Shown here: piece by piece, positions 8,954 to 16,510 of the stretch
Position numbering within the stretch: the stretch's first letter is position 1
Layout: every line of letters begins with the position of its first letter
Source of the DNA: an uncultured Polaribacter sp.
GTDB taxonomy: Bacteria > Bacteroidota > Bacteroidia > Flavobacteriales > Flavobacteriaceae
Assembly: GCF_947500975.1 (NCBI RefSeq)
Contig: NZ_CANMUE010000001.1
Location: 248,001 to 312,000, forward strand
Direction: 5' to 3'
DNA: 64,000 nucleotides
Notes under the pieces: model-generated
What the model was told of the DNA's origin: nothing
The model's input: only the letters and a program-made list of their open reading frames with translations
The model's database searches: none
Made by a program: the position numbers and the translations under genes

Positions 8954-10354
8954 TGCTGTAGGTGTAGGTTCTGTAGTGCCTCCAACAGCTCTTAAGGCTG
9001 CTGCTGCATCTAATCTTCCAAAACCAGTTTCATCATCATAACCACTGCTTCCTATATCTACAGCAGTATTTCTCATAATAGTTCTAATTTCATCAATCGA
9101 AAGAGAGGGATCCATTGATTTCATTAATGATGCTATACCTGCTGCATAAGGAGTTGCAGCTGATGTACCATTATAATTAAATTTATATTGAGCTAAATCA
9201 TTATCTTTTTGTAGGTAGGTTGTGTAGATTTTGACTCCAGGTGCTAGAAAATCCATAGCATCTGGCCCTCCACCATAATTAGACCCCCACCATTCTTCGC
9301 CATCACAAGAGGTTGGTGATTTTCTAGTATTACAAGGGCTAAGAGCTCCAACAGCGATTGTTCTAGGATTTGAGGCTGGATATCTAGCTTCCGTACTATT
9401 TTGATTACCTCTTGCTGCAAAAGCTGGTACATTAGCTTCATAAGCATATTCGATTGCATTTTTTGTTAGAGTTGATTGTATAGATGAACTTAAACTCATA
9501 GAAATAACATCAGCACCATTATCTACAGCAAACATTATACCATTAGCAGTAGAACCAGTCTTTCCTTTACCGTCATCACCTAGTACTTTAATGGGCATAA
9601 TTTTAGCCCCCCAATTTACACCAGCTATACCAATACCATTATTACCATCAGCAGCAGCGATTCCAGCACATTGTGTTCCGTGCCCATGAAAATCAGTAGT
9701 ATCGGTGTTACCTTCTATATAATTGTAGCCTTCAACCATTCTATCACTGAATTCAGGATGTGTTCCTTCTACTCCAGTATCTAAAATAGCTATAATTACA
9801 GGATTGTTGGTTTTTCCTGTATGAATGTCCCAAGCTTCCTCTAAGTTTAAATCAGCACCTGGAGTACCTACAGTAGTACCTTCATCTATTAATCTTGCGT
9901 TTCCAGTGTTATTTGCAGCCCATTGTCTATAATATAAAGGATCGTTTGGAGCTATTTCAGCTTTGGTAATGTAGTTAGGTTCTACTAGCTCAACATTATC
10001 AAGGCTTTGATATTCTTTCATAATAGATTCAATATCAGAATTCTCTGATATTTTAATTGTTACAAATCTATCAAGCCCAAGTTTTTTAGCTTTTTTAGGG
10101 TATTTAAAACTTTGTTTTAAAGTGTAATTAACTTCAGTAGCTTTGACTTTTTGACTGACTTTATCAAACTGTTCAAGTCCAATTAATTCTTTTGCTGATC
10201 GTTTTGAACTTAAATTTATTGTTTTATTAGCAAACGCTTCAGGTTTTAGTAAAACAATAATTTCATTTGTTTTGTAATTCTTTTCGGGGCTGGTTTGGGA
10301 AAAACCCAAAATACTTACGAGGAAAGTTAGTAATAGTAAATAATTTTTTTTCAT
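7646..10354 (-). CDS. Secreted S8 (subtilisin-like) serine protease with T9SS sorting domain, copy B
   Basis: Paralogue of the protease at 4214-6931 with the same architecture: signal peptide (1-19), propeptide, S8 domain, short Thr-Pro linker, MAM-type domain, second beta-sandwich and T9SS type A sorting domain. The triad is complete, with Asp192 in ILDTGVE, His225 in FHGHGTQCAG and Ser398 in NGTSAATP. The first 72 and last 435 residues are almost the same as in copy A, while residues from about 72 to 420 differ at many places. Substitutions reach the segments around the catalytic residues (for example VFYDDLSGAGN against VLGDDGKGKTG). The two enzymes may share secretion and anchoring parts but cut different substrates; that is inference. 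The gene has its own upstream region and terminator, so it is probably a separate transcript. Confidence 0.93.
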   Translation of the reverse strand: MKKNYLLLLTFLVSILGFSQTSPEKNYKTNEIIVLLKPEAFANKTINLSSKRSAKELIGLEQFDKVSQKVKATEVNYTLKQSFKYPKKAKKLGLDRFVTIKISENSDIESIMKEYQSLDNVELVEPNYITKAEIAPNDPLYYRQWAANNTGNARLIDEGTTVGTPGADLNLEEAWDIHTGKTNNPVIIAILDTGVEGTHPEFSDRMVEGYNYIEGNTDTTDFHGHGTQCAGIAAADGNNGIGIAGVNWGAKIMPIKVLGDDGKGKTGSTANGIMFAVDNGADVISMSLSSSIQSTLTKNAIEYAYEANVPAFAARGNQNSTEARYPASNPRTIAVGALSPCNTRKSPTSCDGEEWWGSNYGGGPDAMDFLAPGVKIYTTYLQKDNDLAQYKFNYNGTSAATPYAAGIASLMKSMDPSLSIDEIRTIMRNTAVDIGSSGYDDETGFGRLDAAAALRAVGGTTEPTPTACGTTISSYPYNQGFESGTGWTQVSTDDGDWSRTSGSTPSASTGPTEAAEGSYYHFLEASTNDSTGEIGSNATAILESPCFNLSNKSSATFSFKNHMYGDNIGTLVVQVSSNEGQSWSQLWSNTGDQGNQWNTINVNLNDYIGNTVKIRIVGTTGSGWRSDIAIDDLSVTTGTNTPVGCSNVVIASDDFESGWGIWNDGGSDARRNVKDAPYSNGSYSIRLRDNTETSVMTTDNLNLSSFEEINVSFSYYTRSMDNANEDFWLQISDDGGATFTTLEEWNLTDEFVNNTFYSFSVEITGDFSATTKFRFRCDASGNSDWVYIDDVEISGCTTGTNSASQDATIDDVTTTSTITATASEITEPNLADIKIYPNPVVNILRLTNITSKTNLILLNVNGQVVYSGTGVDKIDVSNLKSGIYILKVSNEFESKAHKILKN

Positions 10355-10430
10355 GATTAGTTTAAGTTTTAATTAATATTAGTTGCATAATTATAAATAT
10401 TTTATGACATAATGAAACAATACATTAAAA
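10138..10430. repeat. 5' end of the protease duplication, copy B
   Basis: Near-identical partner of 6715-7010. It holds the signal-peptide codons and about 75 bases of upstream sequence. Similarity fades beyond about 10430. Confidence 0.8.
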
Positions 10431-10534
10431 TTTTAATAAATTAATTAAACAATAATATCCTTAATAGTTAATTTGGTTATAAAAATTTAAAATTGCACTT
10501 TTTCATATTAAAAAAATAACAACATTTTATTTAT

Positions 10535-10825
10535 ATGATTCATCCAAAAAAAACATTACTTAATTATAAACATAATACACAAAAAAACAACGTAATTAAA
10601 GAATATTCAGAACCTTTTAAACTCAAAACTTTAGAAGAACTTAGATGAGAAAAGCTAAACAAATCACCACTTAAAAAACTCTTCGAAATTAACCCAACTA
10701 CTATTAAGCAGTGGATTAAAAAATACAACCAGAGAGGCCCTATATGTACTAGAATCAAAGAAGAAACTAAAATAGTAAAAAAAAAACGTAAATCGTTACC
10801 TAAAAAAGATGTAGCTAAACTTTAA
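10535..10825 (+). pseudogene. Decayed transposase OrfA-like remnant
   Basis: One frame runs from ATG 10535 to TAA 10823-10825 with a single internal TGA at 10646-10648. Its translation has the look of a transposase OrfA helix-turn-helix protein: EYSEPFKLKTLEELR, the stop, then SPLKKLFEINPTTIKQWIKKYN, then a basic tail RIKEETKIVKKKRK. INPTTIKQWIKKY is the recognition-helix signature of such proteins. No OrfB or DDE core follows. The remaining gap up to the channel gene at 11268 is AT-rich with scattered stops and no gene I can support. With the remnant at 3571-3992 it brackets the protease pair. Confidence 0.65.
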
Positions 10826-11267
10826 AAAAACATTTACGCTAAGAGTTTACAAATACAAAAACAGTATTAAAGACCTAACTTGATATCGTACTTAAACAAC
10901 AAAAACTCAAAAAAAAACATAATAAGTTTGACTATAGAAAATCATTGTTACAAAAATACTTTGGATGAATGTGTGAATGGAATATTGAAAAACGAATTTT
11001 AACCTCTTGTTATTTTAAATAATGCTAACTTTAATGTTGTTAAAATAAAATTGTTCATAAAATTTATTTTTTAATGATATCTTTTTTCTAATTAATATGC
11101 ACCCGATAAATAAACATTTATTACACTAAGTAAAAAATATGATTTTAGAAAAAATAAAAAACTTTATTTTTTTTCATATATCCCTATAAATAAAGAGAAA
11201 AACAGTAGAAAAAAAATTATAAACTCGGTAAATATTTGTAGTATTGTATTAGAAATTTAATTTTAAC

Positions 11268-12095
11268 GTGGAAAATTCACCTAAAAAACATTCTTGGAAA
11301 CAACGGCTTCATGAAATTATTTATGAGGCAGATACTAAAGAAGGTAAACTTTTTGATGTAATCCTTTTAATTGCTATTATAGCAAGTATTATTTTAGTGA
11401 TGTTAGAAAGTATTGAGAGTTTTGATAATAAATATCATACTTTTTTAAACATTTCTGAATGGATAATAACAATACTTTTTTCTATAGAATATATTTTAAG
11501 AATAATATCTATAAAAAAACCTTTAAAATATATTTTAAGTTTTTATGGTGTTATAGATCTACTTTCAACAATACCAAAATACCTATCATTTGTTTTTGTT
11601 GGCTCACATCATTTTGCTGCTTTAAGAGCACTAAGATTACTAAGGGTTTTCAGAATTTTAAAATTAGTAAGATATATTGGCGCTTCCAATAAATTAATAT
11701 TAGCCTTAAAAGCAAGTAGAGCTAAAATTGCAGTATTTTTATTTTTTGTAATTATTGTTTGTATCATTTTAGGGACCATAATGTACATGGTAGAAGGTGA
11801 AGAAAATGGTTTTACAAATATTCCAAAAAGTATTTATTGGGCAATCGTTACGTTAACTACTGTTGGTTTTGGAGACATTATTCCGCAAACTCCATTAGGG
11901 CAATTAATTGCTAGTATTATTATGATTTTAGGTTATGGTATAATTGCAATTCCAACTGGTATTGTAAGTTCAGAAATTGCAAATACCAATTCTAAAACAG
12001 ATACAAATACACAGTCTTGTCCAAATTGTTTAAAAGAAAATCACAAAGAAAAAGCAGAATTCTGTTATAATTGTGGTGCTACTTTAAATCCATGA
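11268..12095 (+). CDS. Voltage-gated-type potassium channel subunit with C-terminal zinc ribbon
   Basis: Inner membrane ion channel of the six-helix Kv-like family. Membrane helices S1-S4 cover about residues 28-135. S4 carries regularly spaced arginines (LRALRLLRVFRILKLVR, 119-135). The pore loop holds the potassium selectivity filter TVGFGD at 198-203, between S5 (about 153-174) and S6 (about 212-234). Residues 251-269 form a small zinc ribbon with Cys251, Cys254, Cys266 and Cys269, replacing the larger cytoplasmic domains of many channels. The start is GTG at 11268. The stop overlaps the miaA start by four bases (ATGA), so the two genes are probably co-translated. Confidence 0.9.
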   Translation: MENSPKKHSWKQRLHEIIYEADTKEGKLFDVILLIAIIASIILVMLESIESFDNKYHTFLNISEWIITILFSIEYILRIISIKKPLKYILSFYGVIDLLSTIPKYLSFVFVGSHHFAALRALRLLRVFRILKLVRYIGASNKLILALKASRAKIAVFLFFVIIVCIILGTIMYMVEGEENGFTNIPKSIYWAIVTLTTVGFGDIIPQTPLGQLIASIIMILGYGIIAIPTGIVSSEIANTNSKTDTNTQSCPNCLKENHKEKAEFCYNCGATLNP

Positions 12096-13015
12096 TAAAA
12101 GAAAATCAGAATATTTTAATAACCATTGTTGGTCCTACAGCAATTGGTAAAACGGCATTAAGTATTAAACTTGCTAATCATTTTAAAGCTGATATTATTT
12201 CTTGTGATTCAAGACAGTTTTATAAAGAAATGGCTATTGGAACTGCTGTGCCAGATGCAGATGAATTAGCAGCTGCTCAACATCATTTTATTCAAAATAG
12301 AAGTATTCATGAAGATTATAACGTTGGACAATTTGAAAGAGATGCATTAGCTAAATTAGATAAATTATTTAAAAAAAACGCTATACAAATTATGGTTGGA
12401 GGTTCTGGTTTGTATGTAGATGCAGTTTTAAAAGGTTTAGATTATTTTCCAGAAGTTGATGTTAAAATTAGAGAACAATTAATTAAAGAATTAGAAGAAA
12501 AAGGATTAGAGTATCTTCAAGAAAAATTAAAAGAATTAGACATAGAAACCTACAAAACAATTGCAATAGACAACCACAAAAGAGTAACTAGAGCCTTAGA
12601 AATTTGTATTGGAACGGGCATTCCCTACTCTACTTTTAAAAATAAACCAAAAACTCCTAGAAATTTTAAATCTATAAAAATTGGATTAAATGCTGATAGA
12701 GAAATTATTTACAATAGAATTAATAAACGTGTAGATTTAATGATTAAAAATGGTTTATTAGAAGAGGCCAAAAAGCTACATTCACATAAAAAATTAAATG
12801 CCCTACAAACTGTTGGTTATAGAGAGTTGTTTTCTTTCTTTGAGAACACTTTTACAAAAGAATTTGCAATTTCTGAAATCAAAAAAAACACTAGACGTTT
12901 TGCAAAAAGACAACTTACTTGGTTTAAAAAAGATACAGAGACTCTTTGGTTTGATTATCAAACAGATATTAATCAAATTATAATACAAATTTCTGATAAA
13001 ATTAACGTAAATTAA
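12092..13015 (+). CDS. miaA: tRNA dimethylallyltransferase
   Basis: Transfers an isoprenyl group from dimethylallyl diphosphate to the exocyclic nitrogen of A37 in tRNAs that read codons beginning with U. The N-terminal P-loop reads VGPTAIGKTALS, followed by DSRQFYKEMAIGTA, which holds the conserved catalytic Asp region. GGSGLYVDAVLKG and the later TVGYRELF motif are also typical. I place the start at ATG 12092, which overlaps the channel stop; a longer frame from 12071 would add seven residues with no family support. The length, 307 residues, is normal. Confidence 0.97.
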   Translation: MIKENQNILITIVGPTAIGKTALSIKLANHFKADIISCDSRQFYKEMAIGTAVPDADELAAAQHHFIQNRSIHEDYNVGQFERDALAKLDKLFKKNAIQIMVGGSGLYVDAVLKGLDYFPEVDVKIREQLIKELEEKGLEYLQEKLKELDIETYKTIAIDNHKRVTRALEICIGTGIPYSTFKNKPKTPRNFKSIKIGLNADREIIYNRINKRVDLMIKNGLLEEAKKLHSHKKLNALQTVGYRELFSFFENTFTKEFAISEIKKNTRRFAKRQLTWFKKDTETLWFDYQTDINQIIIQISDKINVN

Positions 13016-13027
13016 CAAATGTTAATT

Positions 13028-13056
13028 TTTGTAAATCAATCGCTTTTTTATCTTTG
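13028..13056 (+). promoter_or_regulatory. Bacteroidota-type promoter of ompH
   Basis: TTTG at 13028-13031 and TATCTTTG at 13049-13056 are separated by 17 bases. This matches the -33 and -7 (TAnnTTTG) elements of Bacteroidota promoters. The -7 box ends 18 bases before the ATG. Confidence 0.7.
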
Positions 13057-13074
13057 TAAAACTAAAACAAAAAC

Positions 13075-13593
13075 ATGAAATCAAAAATTACAATTCTTTT
13101 TATTACTTTTATCAGCACTATTTCAATTGCACAAACTAAGGTTGGTACTATTAATAACGATTATATTATTAATTTAATGCCTGAGGCAAAAACTGTTATT
13201 GAAAGAACTCAAAAATATGGCGCAAAATTAGACTCTTCTTTTTCAATTAAAATGAGTGAATTTCAAGCAAAAGTTGATGACTTTAAAAAGAAAGAAAAAG
13301 AAATGGGACCTTTACTTAAAAAAACAACCATTCAAGAGTTAACAGCCATGGAAAAAGATATACAACAATATCAAGAAAATGGTAACAAGTTAATGCAATT
13401 AAAACAAAATGAATTAATGAGACCATTATATAAAATGCTTAATGATGCTATTAGTTCTGTTGTAAAAGAAAATGGATATACACAAATACTTACAACTACC
13501 GGAAACGATTTTGCTTATATTGATGAAAAGTATGACATTACAAAACTAGTAATGACTAAATTAAACATTAAAGAACCAGCAGTAAAAAATTAA
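13075..13593 (+). CDS. OmpH/Skp family periplasmic chaperone
   Basis: Periplasmic holdase that helps outer membrane proteins reach the assembly machinery. Residues 1-19 are a signal peptide (ISTISIAQ). The mature part has the Skp pattern: a short beta strand (KVGTINNDYIINLMPEA), a long amphipathic helical arm about residues 45-125 (FQAKVDDFKKKEKEMG and QQYQENGNKLMQLKQNE), then a final strand segment (YTQILTTTGNDFAYID). The length of 172 residues fits the family. It has its own promoter and a strong terminator, so it is probably transcribed alone. Confidence 0.9.
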   Translation: MKSKITILFITFISTISIAQTKVGTINNDYIINLMPEAKTVIERTQKYGAKLDSSFSIKMSEFQAKVDDFKKKEKEMGPLLKKTTIQELTAMEKDIQQYQENGNKLMQLKQNELMRPLYKMLNDAISSVVKENGYTQILTTTGNDFAYIDEKYDITKLVMTKLNIKEPAVKN

Positions 13594-13609
13594 TTTCTGT
13601 AAATACTAC

Positions 13610-13637
13610 AAAAAAACCTCACTAAACGTGAGGTTTT
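13610..13637 (+). terminator. Terminator after ompH
   Basis: The stem AAAAAACCTCA / TGAGGTTTTTT has a six-base loop and is followed by a T run, starting about 17 bases past the ompH stop. The A run on the other side allows bidirectional use. Confidence 0.85.
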
Positions 13638-13754
13638 TTTGTTTAAGAAATATGGAAGTTTTTTATGTGTAAAATTTACTTAAAAACACGAATTTTAAAC
13701 TATTAAATCATATTTTATAATCATTTTCTTACATAAAAAAACATCTTATTTTAC

Positions 13755-13979
13755 TTACTCATATTGTTTCATTTCTTCATCATAAAACTCACCTGCTTTA
13801 TCCATTAAATCAGCCAATTCCGTAGCAATATCTTCTTCACTTTCTCCTGTTAAATCTTCAAACCATTCAATTTCATCATCTTTTAAATTAATCATAAAAC
13901 GAGGAAATTCTGTGTGCAATACAAAAACATCTTTAGGAAAATTACTGTTATCTGCTAATAAAAACTTAGGTAAATTCAT
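13755..13979 (-). CDS. Small acidic protein of unknown function
   Basis: The protein has 74 residues, no signal peptide and no membrane segment. An N-terminal beta-like part (PKFLLADNSNFPKDVFVLHTEFPRFMINL) is followed by a strongly acidic helical half (DDEIEWFEDLTGESEEDIATELADLMDKAGEFYDEEM is the overall region, residues 34-70). Codon use resembles its neighbours, and no longer frame competes on the other strand. I recall similar short proteins in Flavobacteriaceae but cannot name a family. It lies 50 bases upstream of the MATE gene's stop on the same strand. Confidence 0.7.
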   Translation of the reverse strand: MNLPKFLLADNSNFPKDVFVLHTEFPRFMINLKDDEIEWFEDLTGESEEDIATELADLMDKAGEFYDEEMKQYE

Positions 13980-14029
13980 TTTGTTATTTTTTACAATAGG
14001 CTTCTACCTATTTTATTTTTTTATAATTA

Positions 14030-15406
14030 TTATTGTTTTTCTCTAATCAGTTTTAAAGTTAATGAATTAAACCTGATAAATAATAAAACTGATGCTGTTG
14101 TTAAACCGGCAAGTAAACCTAACCAAATTCCAAAACTACCATACATATCTTCTTTTCCTAAAAAATAAGATACAGGAAAACCTACAACCCAATAAGAAAT
14201 AAATGTTAATACAGTAGGAATTTTAACGTCTTGTAAGCCACGTAAAGCCCCTAATACCATTACCTGAATACTATCAGAAATTTGGAAAAACGCAGCTGCT
14301 AATAATAAATTTGAAGCAATAGAAACTACCTCAATATTATCTGTATAATTTTCAGTATCATTTAAGTCAACATAAATATTGGGTAGTATTTTATGAAAAA
14401 TAAAAAATAAAGCTGCAAATATTGTGGCTAAAATTAATCCAAATAAAAATATTGAAAATGCTATTCTCCTTAATTCTTTAAAGCTTTGTAATCCTTTTTG
14501 ATTTCCAACCCTTATCATAGACGCCACGCTTAATCCCATTGCAACCATAAATGTCATAGAAGATAGGTTTAAAGCTATTTGATTTGCTGCTTGAGGATTT
14601 TTACCCAACAAACCACTTAACCAAATTGCTGCCGTAAAAATAGCCACTTCAAAAAACATTTGCATCGAACTTAAAGACCCTAAATTAATGATCTTTTTTA
14701 TCATTAAAACATCTAAATCAAAAAATTTAATGCTAGTTACAATTCTTTTAGATCGCTCTTTATTTTTTAACAATAACCATAAATAAATGACCATAATTAT
14801 TCTAGAAATTAAGGTACCATAAGCGGCTCCAACTATACCCATTTCTGGAAAACCAAATTTTCCAAAAATTAAAATATAGTTTAAAATAACATTTACAATA
14901 TTTGCTATTAAAGTTGCATACATTGGATATTTTGTCATAGACATACCATCACTAAACTGTTTAATTGCCTGAAAAATTACTAATGGAATTAAAGAAAAAG
15001 CAACCAAATCTAAATAAGGAATTGCTAATTCTACAACTTCTTCAGGCTGTTTCATTAAATACATTAAAGGTTTAGCAGCAAAAACCATTAAAAATAATAA
15101 AATACCCAAAGTTGAACATAAAAACAAACCGTTTTTATACGTAGATCTTGCTTGTTTTAAATTATCTGACGAATCTGCTTCAGCAATTAAAGGTGTTATT
15201 GCAGTAGAAAAACCAATACCAATAGACATCGCAATAAACATAAAACTATTCCCTAAAGAAACTGCTGCCAACTCTGCAGTTCCTAATTGTCCAACCATAA
15301 TATTATCAATAAAACTAACAAAAGTATGCCCAAGCATACCTAACATTACGGGTGCTGCTAATTGCCAATTATATTTAAATTCTGATGTATATTGAGTAAG
15401 ATTCAC
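14030..15406 (-). CDS. MATE family multidrug/toxin efflux transporter
   Basis: Inner membrane antiporter that expels organic cations or drugs using a sodium or proton gradient; the substrate is unknown. The 458 residues hold about twelve hydrophobic helices. Typical MATE segments are visible: APVMLGMLGHTFVSFIDNIMVGQLG near the N-terminus, then AAVSLGNSFMFIAMSIGIGFSTAITPLIAEA. The second half opens with a similar LSSMQMFFEVAIFTAAIWLSGLLG repeat. The family's usual length is about 450 residues. The gene is divergent from tpx. Confidence 0.95.
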   Translation of the reverse strand: MNLTQYTSEFKYNWQLAAPVMLGMLGHTFVSFIDNIMVGQLGTAELAAVSLGNSFMFIAMSIGIGFSTAITPLIAEADSSDNLKQARSTYKNGLFLCSTLGILLFLMVFAAKPLMYLMKQPEEVVELAIPYLDLVAFSLIPLVIFQAIKQFSDGMSMTKYPMYATLIANIVNVILNYILIFGKFGFPEMGIVGAAYGTLISRIIMVIYLWLLLKNKERSKRIVTSIKFFDLDVLMIKKIINLGSLSSMQMFFEVAIFTAAIWLSGLLGKNPQAANQIALNLSSMTFMVAMGLSVASMIRVGNQKGLQSFKELRRIAFSIFLFGLILATIFAALFFIFHKILPNIYVDLNDTENYTDNIEVVSIASNLLLAAAFFQISDSIQVMVLGALRGLQDVKIPTVLTFISYWVVGFPVSYFLGKEDMYGSFGIWLGLLAGLTTASVLLFIRFNSLTLKLIREKQ

Positions 15407-15555
15407 TTATCTAATTTAAAGCGACAAAAGTACAAATTAAGAATAGTAAAAAGCAGATTTCCTTTAACTTTAAAAATACTTTATTTACACAAAACAAAGT
15501 TTATTTTAAACTTAATAAAACTCTTTATTTTAGTATTTAGTTTTCTTTTTTTAGT

Positions 15556-15563
15556 TATTTTTG
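15556..15563 (+). promoter_or_regulatory. Probable -7 box of the tpx promoter
   Basis: TATTTTTG matches the Bacteroidota TAnnTTTG -7 element. It lies 23 bases before the tpx ATG at 15587 and within the long 5' frame extension, so it argues against a start at 15392. No good -33 TTTG is seen at the right distance. Confidence 0.45.
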
Positions 15564-15586
15564 AATTTAAAATAAATTTAAAGAAA

Positions 15587-16084
15587 ATGGCAAATATCAC
15601 CCTAAAAGGAAATGCAATAAATACAATTGGTTCTTTACCACAAAATGGAGAAACAGCTCCTAATTTTACCTTAACAGCAGTAGATTTATCGCAAAAAAAA
15701 TTATCAGATTTTACTGGTAAAAAAGTGATTTTAAATATTTTTCCTAGTGTAGATACTGGAACTTGCGCAACTTCTGTTAGAGAATTTAACAAAAAAGCTT
15801 CTTCATTAGAAAATACAGTTGTATTATGTATATCAAAAGATTTACCTTTTGCTCAAGCACGTTTTTGCGGTGCAGAAGGCATTGAAAATGTGGTAATGTT
15901 ATCTGACTTTACAACGGGTAGTTTTGGAAAAGAATATCAATTAGAAATTACTGATGGGCCATTAGCGCACCTACACTCTAGAGCAATTGTTGTTATAAAT
16001 GAAGATGGCAAAGTTGCATATACTGAACAAGTTTCTGAAATTGTTGATGAACCAAATTATGAGGCTGCTTTAAAAGCTATATAA
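15587..16084 (+). CDS. tpx: Thiol peroxidase (Tpx, atypical 2-Cys peroxiredoxin)
   Basis: Reduces hydrogen and alkyl hydroperoxides, with thioredoxin as the usual electron donor. The peroxidatic Cys60 lies in PSVDTGTCATSVREF and the resolving Cys94 in DLPFAQARFCGAEG, both at standard positions. The start is ATG 15587, giving 165 residues beginning MANITLKGN, as in other Tpx proteins. The frame is open back to 15392, but that stretch looks like non-coding AT-rich sequence. The dgkA-like gene starts two bases after the stop, so the two are probably co-transcribed. Confidence 0.97.
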   Translation: MANITLKGNAINTIGSLPQNGETAPNFTLTAVDLSQKKLSDFTGKKVILNIFPSVDTGTCATSVREFNKKASSLENTVVLCISKDLPFAQARFCGAEGIENVVMLSDFTTGSFGKEYQLEITDGPLAHLHSRAIVVINEDGKVAYTEQVSEIVDEPNYEAALKAI

Positions 16085-16085
16085 A

Positions 16086-16466
16086 ATGAAAAATCCAAAT
16101 GATGGTTATTTAAGAGGTAGATTTAAAAGTATAAAATTTGCTCTTAAAGGAATGTGGATTTTAATGACTACTGAAGACAGTATTAAAGCACAAATGTTTT
16201 TTGGATTAATTGCTACAATTTTAGGATTCTATTTTAACATTTCTAACTCTGAATGGGCATTACAAACATTGGTAATTGGTTTAGTTTTAGTAGCTGAAGC
16301 TGCAAATACTGCTATTGAAGAAATTGCAGATTTTATTCATCCAGATTATCATGAAAAAATAGGTTTAATTAAAGATATAGCAGCAGGAATACCCAGTTTT
16401 GCTGCATTTACATCTTTAATAATTGCTAGTATTATTTATGTTCCTAAGATTGCAGTGTTATTTTAA
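16086..16466 (+). CDS. Diacylglycerol kinase family protein (DgkA type)
   Basis: Small integral membrane lipid kinase, phosphorylating diacylglycerol or undecaprenol; the sequence alone does not say which. The 126 residues have an N-terminal amphipathic region (RGRFKSIKFALKGMWILM) and three membrane helices. The DgkA signature EAANTAIEEIADFI is present, with the conserved Glu/Asn pair, followed by KDIAAG. It lies directly after tpx and 45 bases before ftsK. Confidence 0.93.
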   Translation: MKNPNDGYLRGRFKSIKFALKGMWILMTTEDSIKAQMFFGLIATILGFYFNISNSEWALQTLVIGLVLVAEAANTAIEEIADFIHPDYHEKIGLIKDIAAGIPSFAAFTSLIIASIIYVPKIAVLF

Positions 16467-16510
16467 GCAAATATGTATATTTACTTTTTTAAAAAGTATT
16501 CAAAATTTTA

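Noticed and set aside
9244..9459. Extra minus-strand frame inside the second protease
   Set aside because: It is a shifted-frame shadow of the protease gene with no domain, ribosome site or separate signal.
10564..10758. Minus-strand frame of 64 codons
   Set aside because: It lies opposite the decayed transposase frame, whose helix-turn-helix translation is far more convincing.
15392..15586. Upstream extension of the tpx reading frame
   Set aside because: The added 65 residues have no family support, and a -7 box lies inside the stretch. Tpx proteins begin at the MANITLKGN position.
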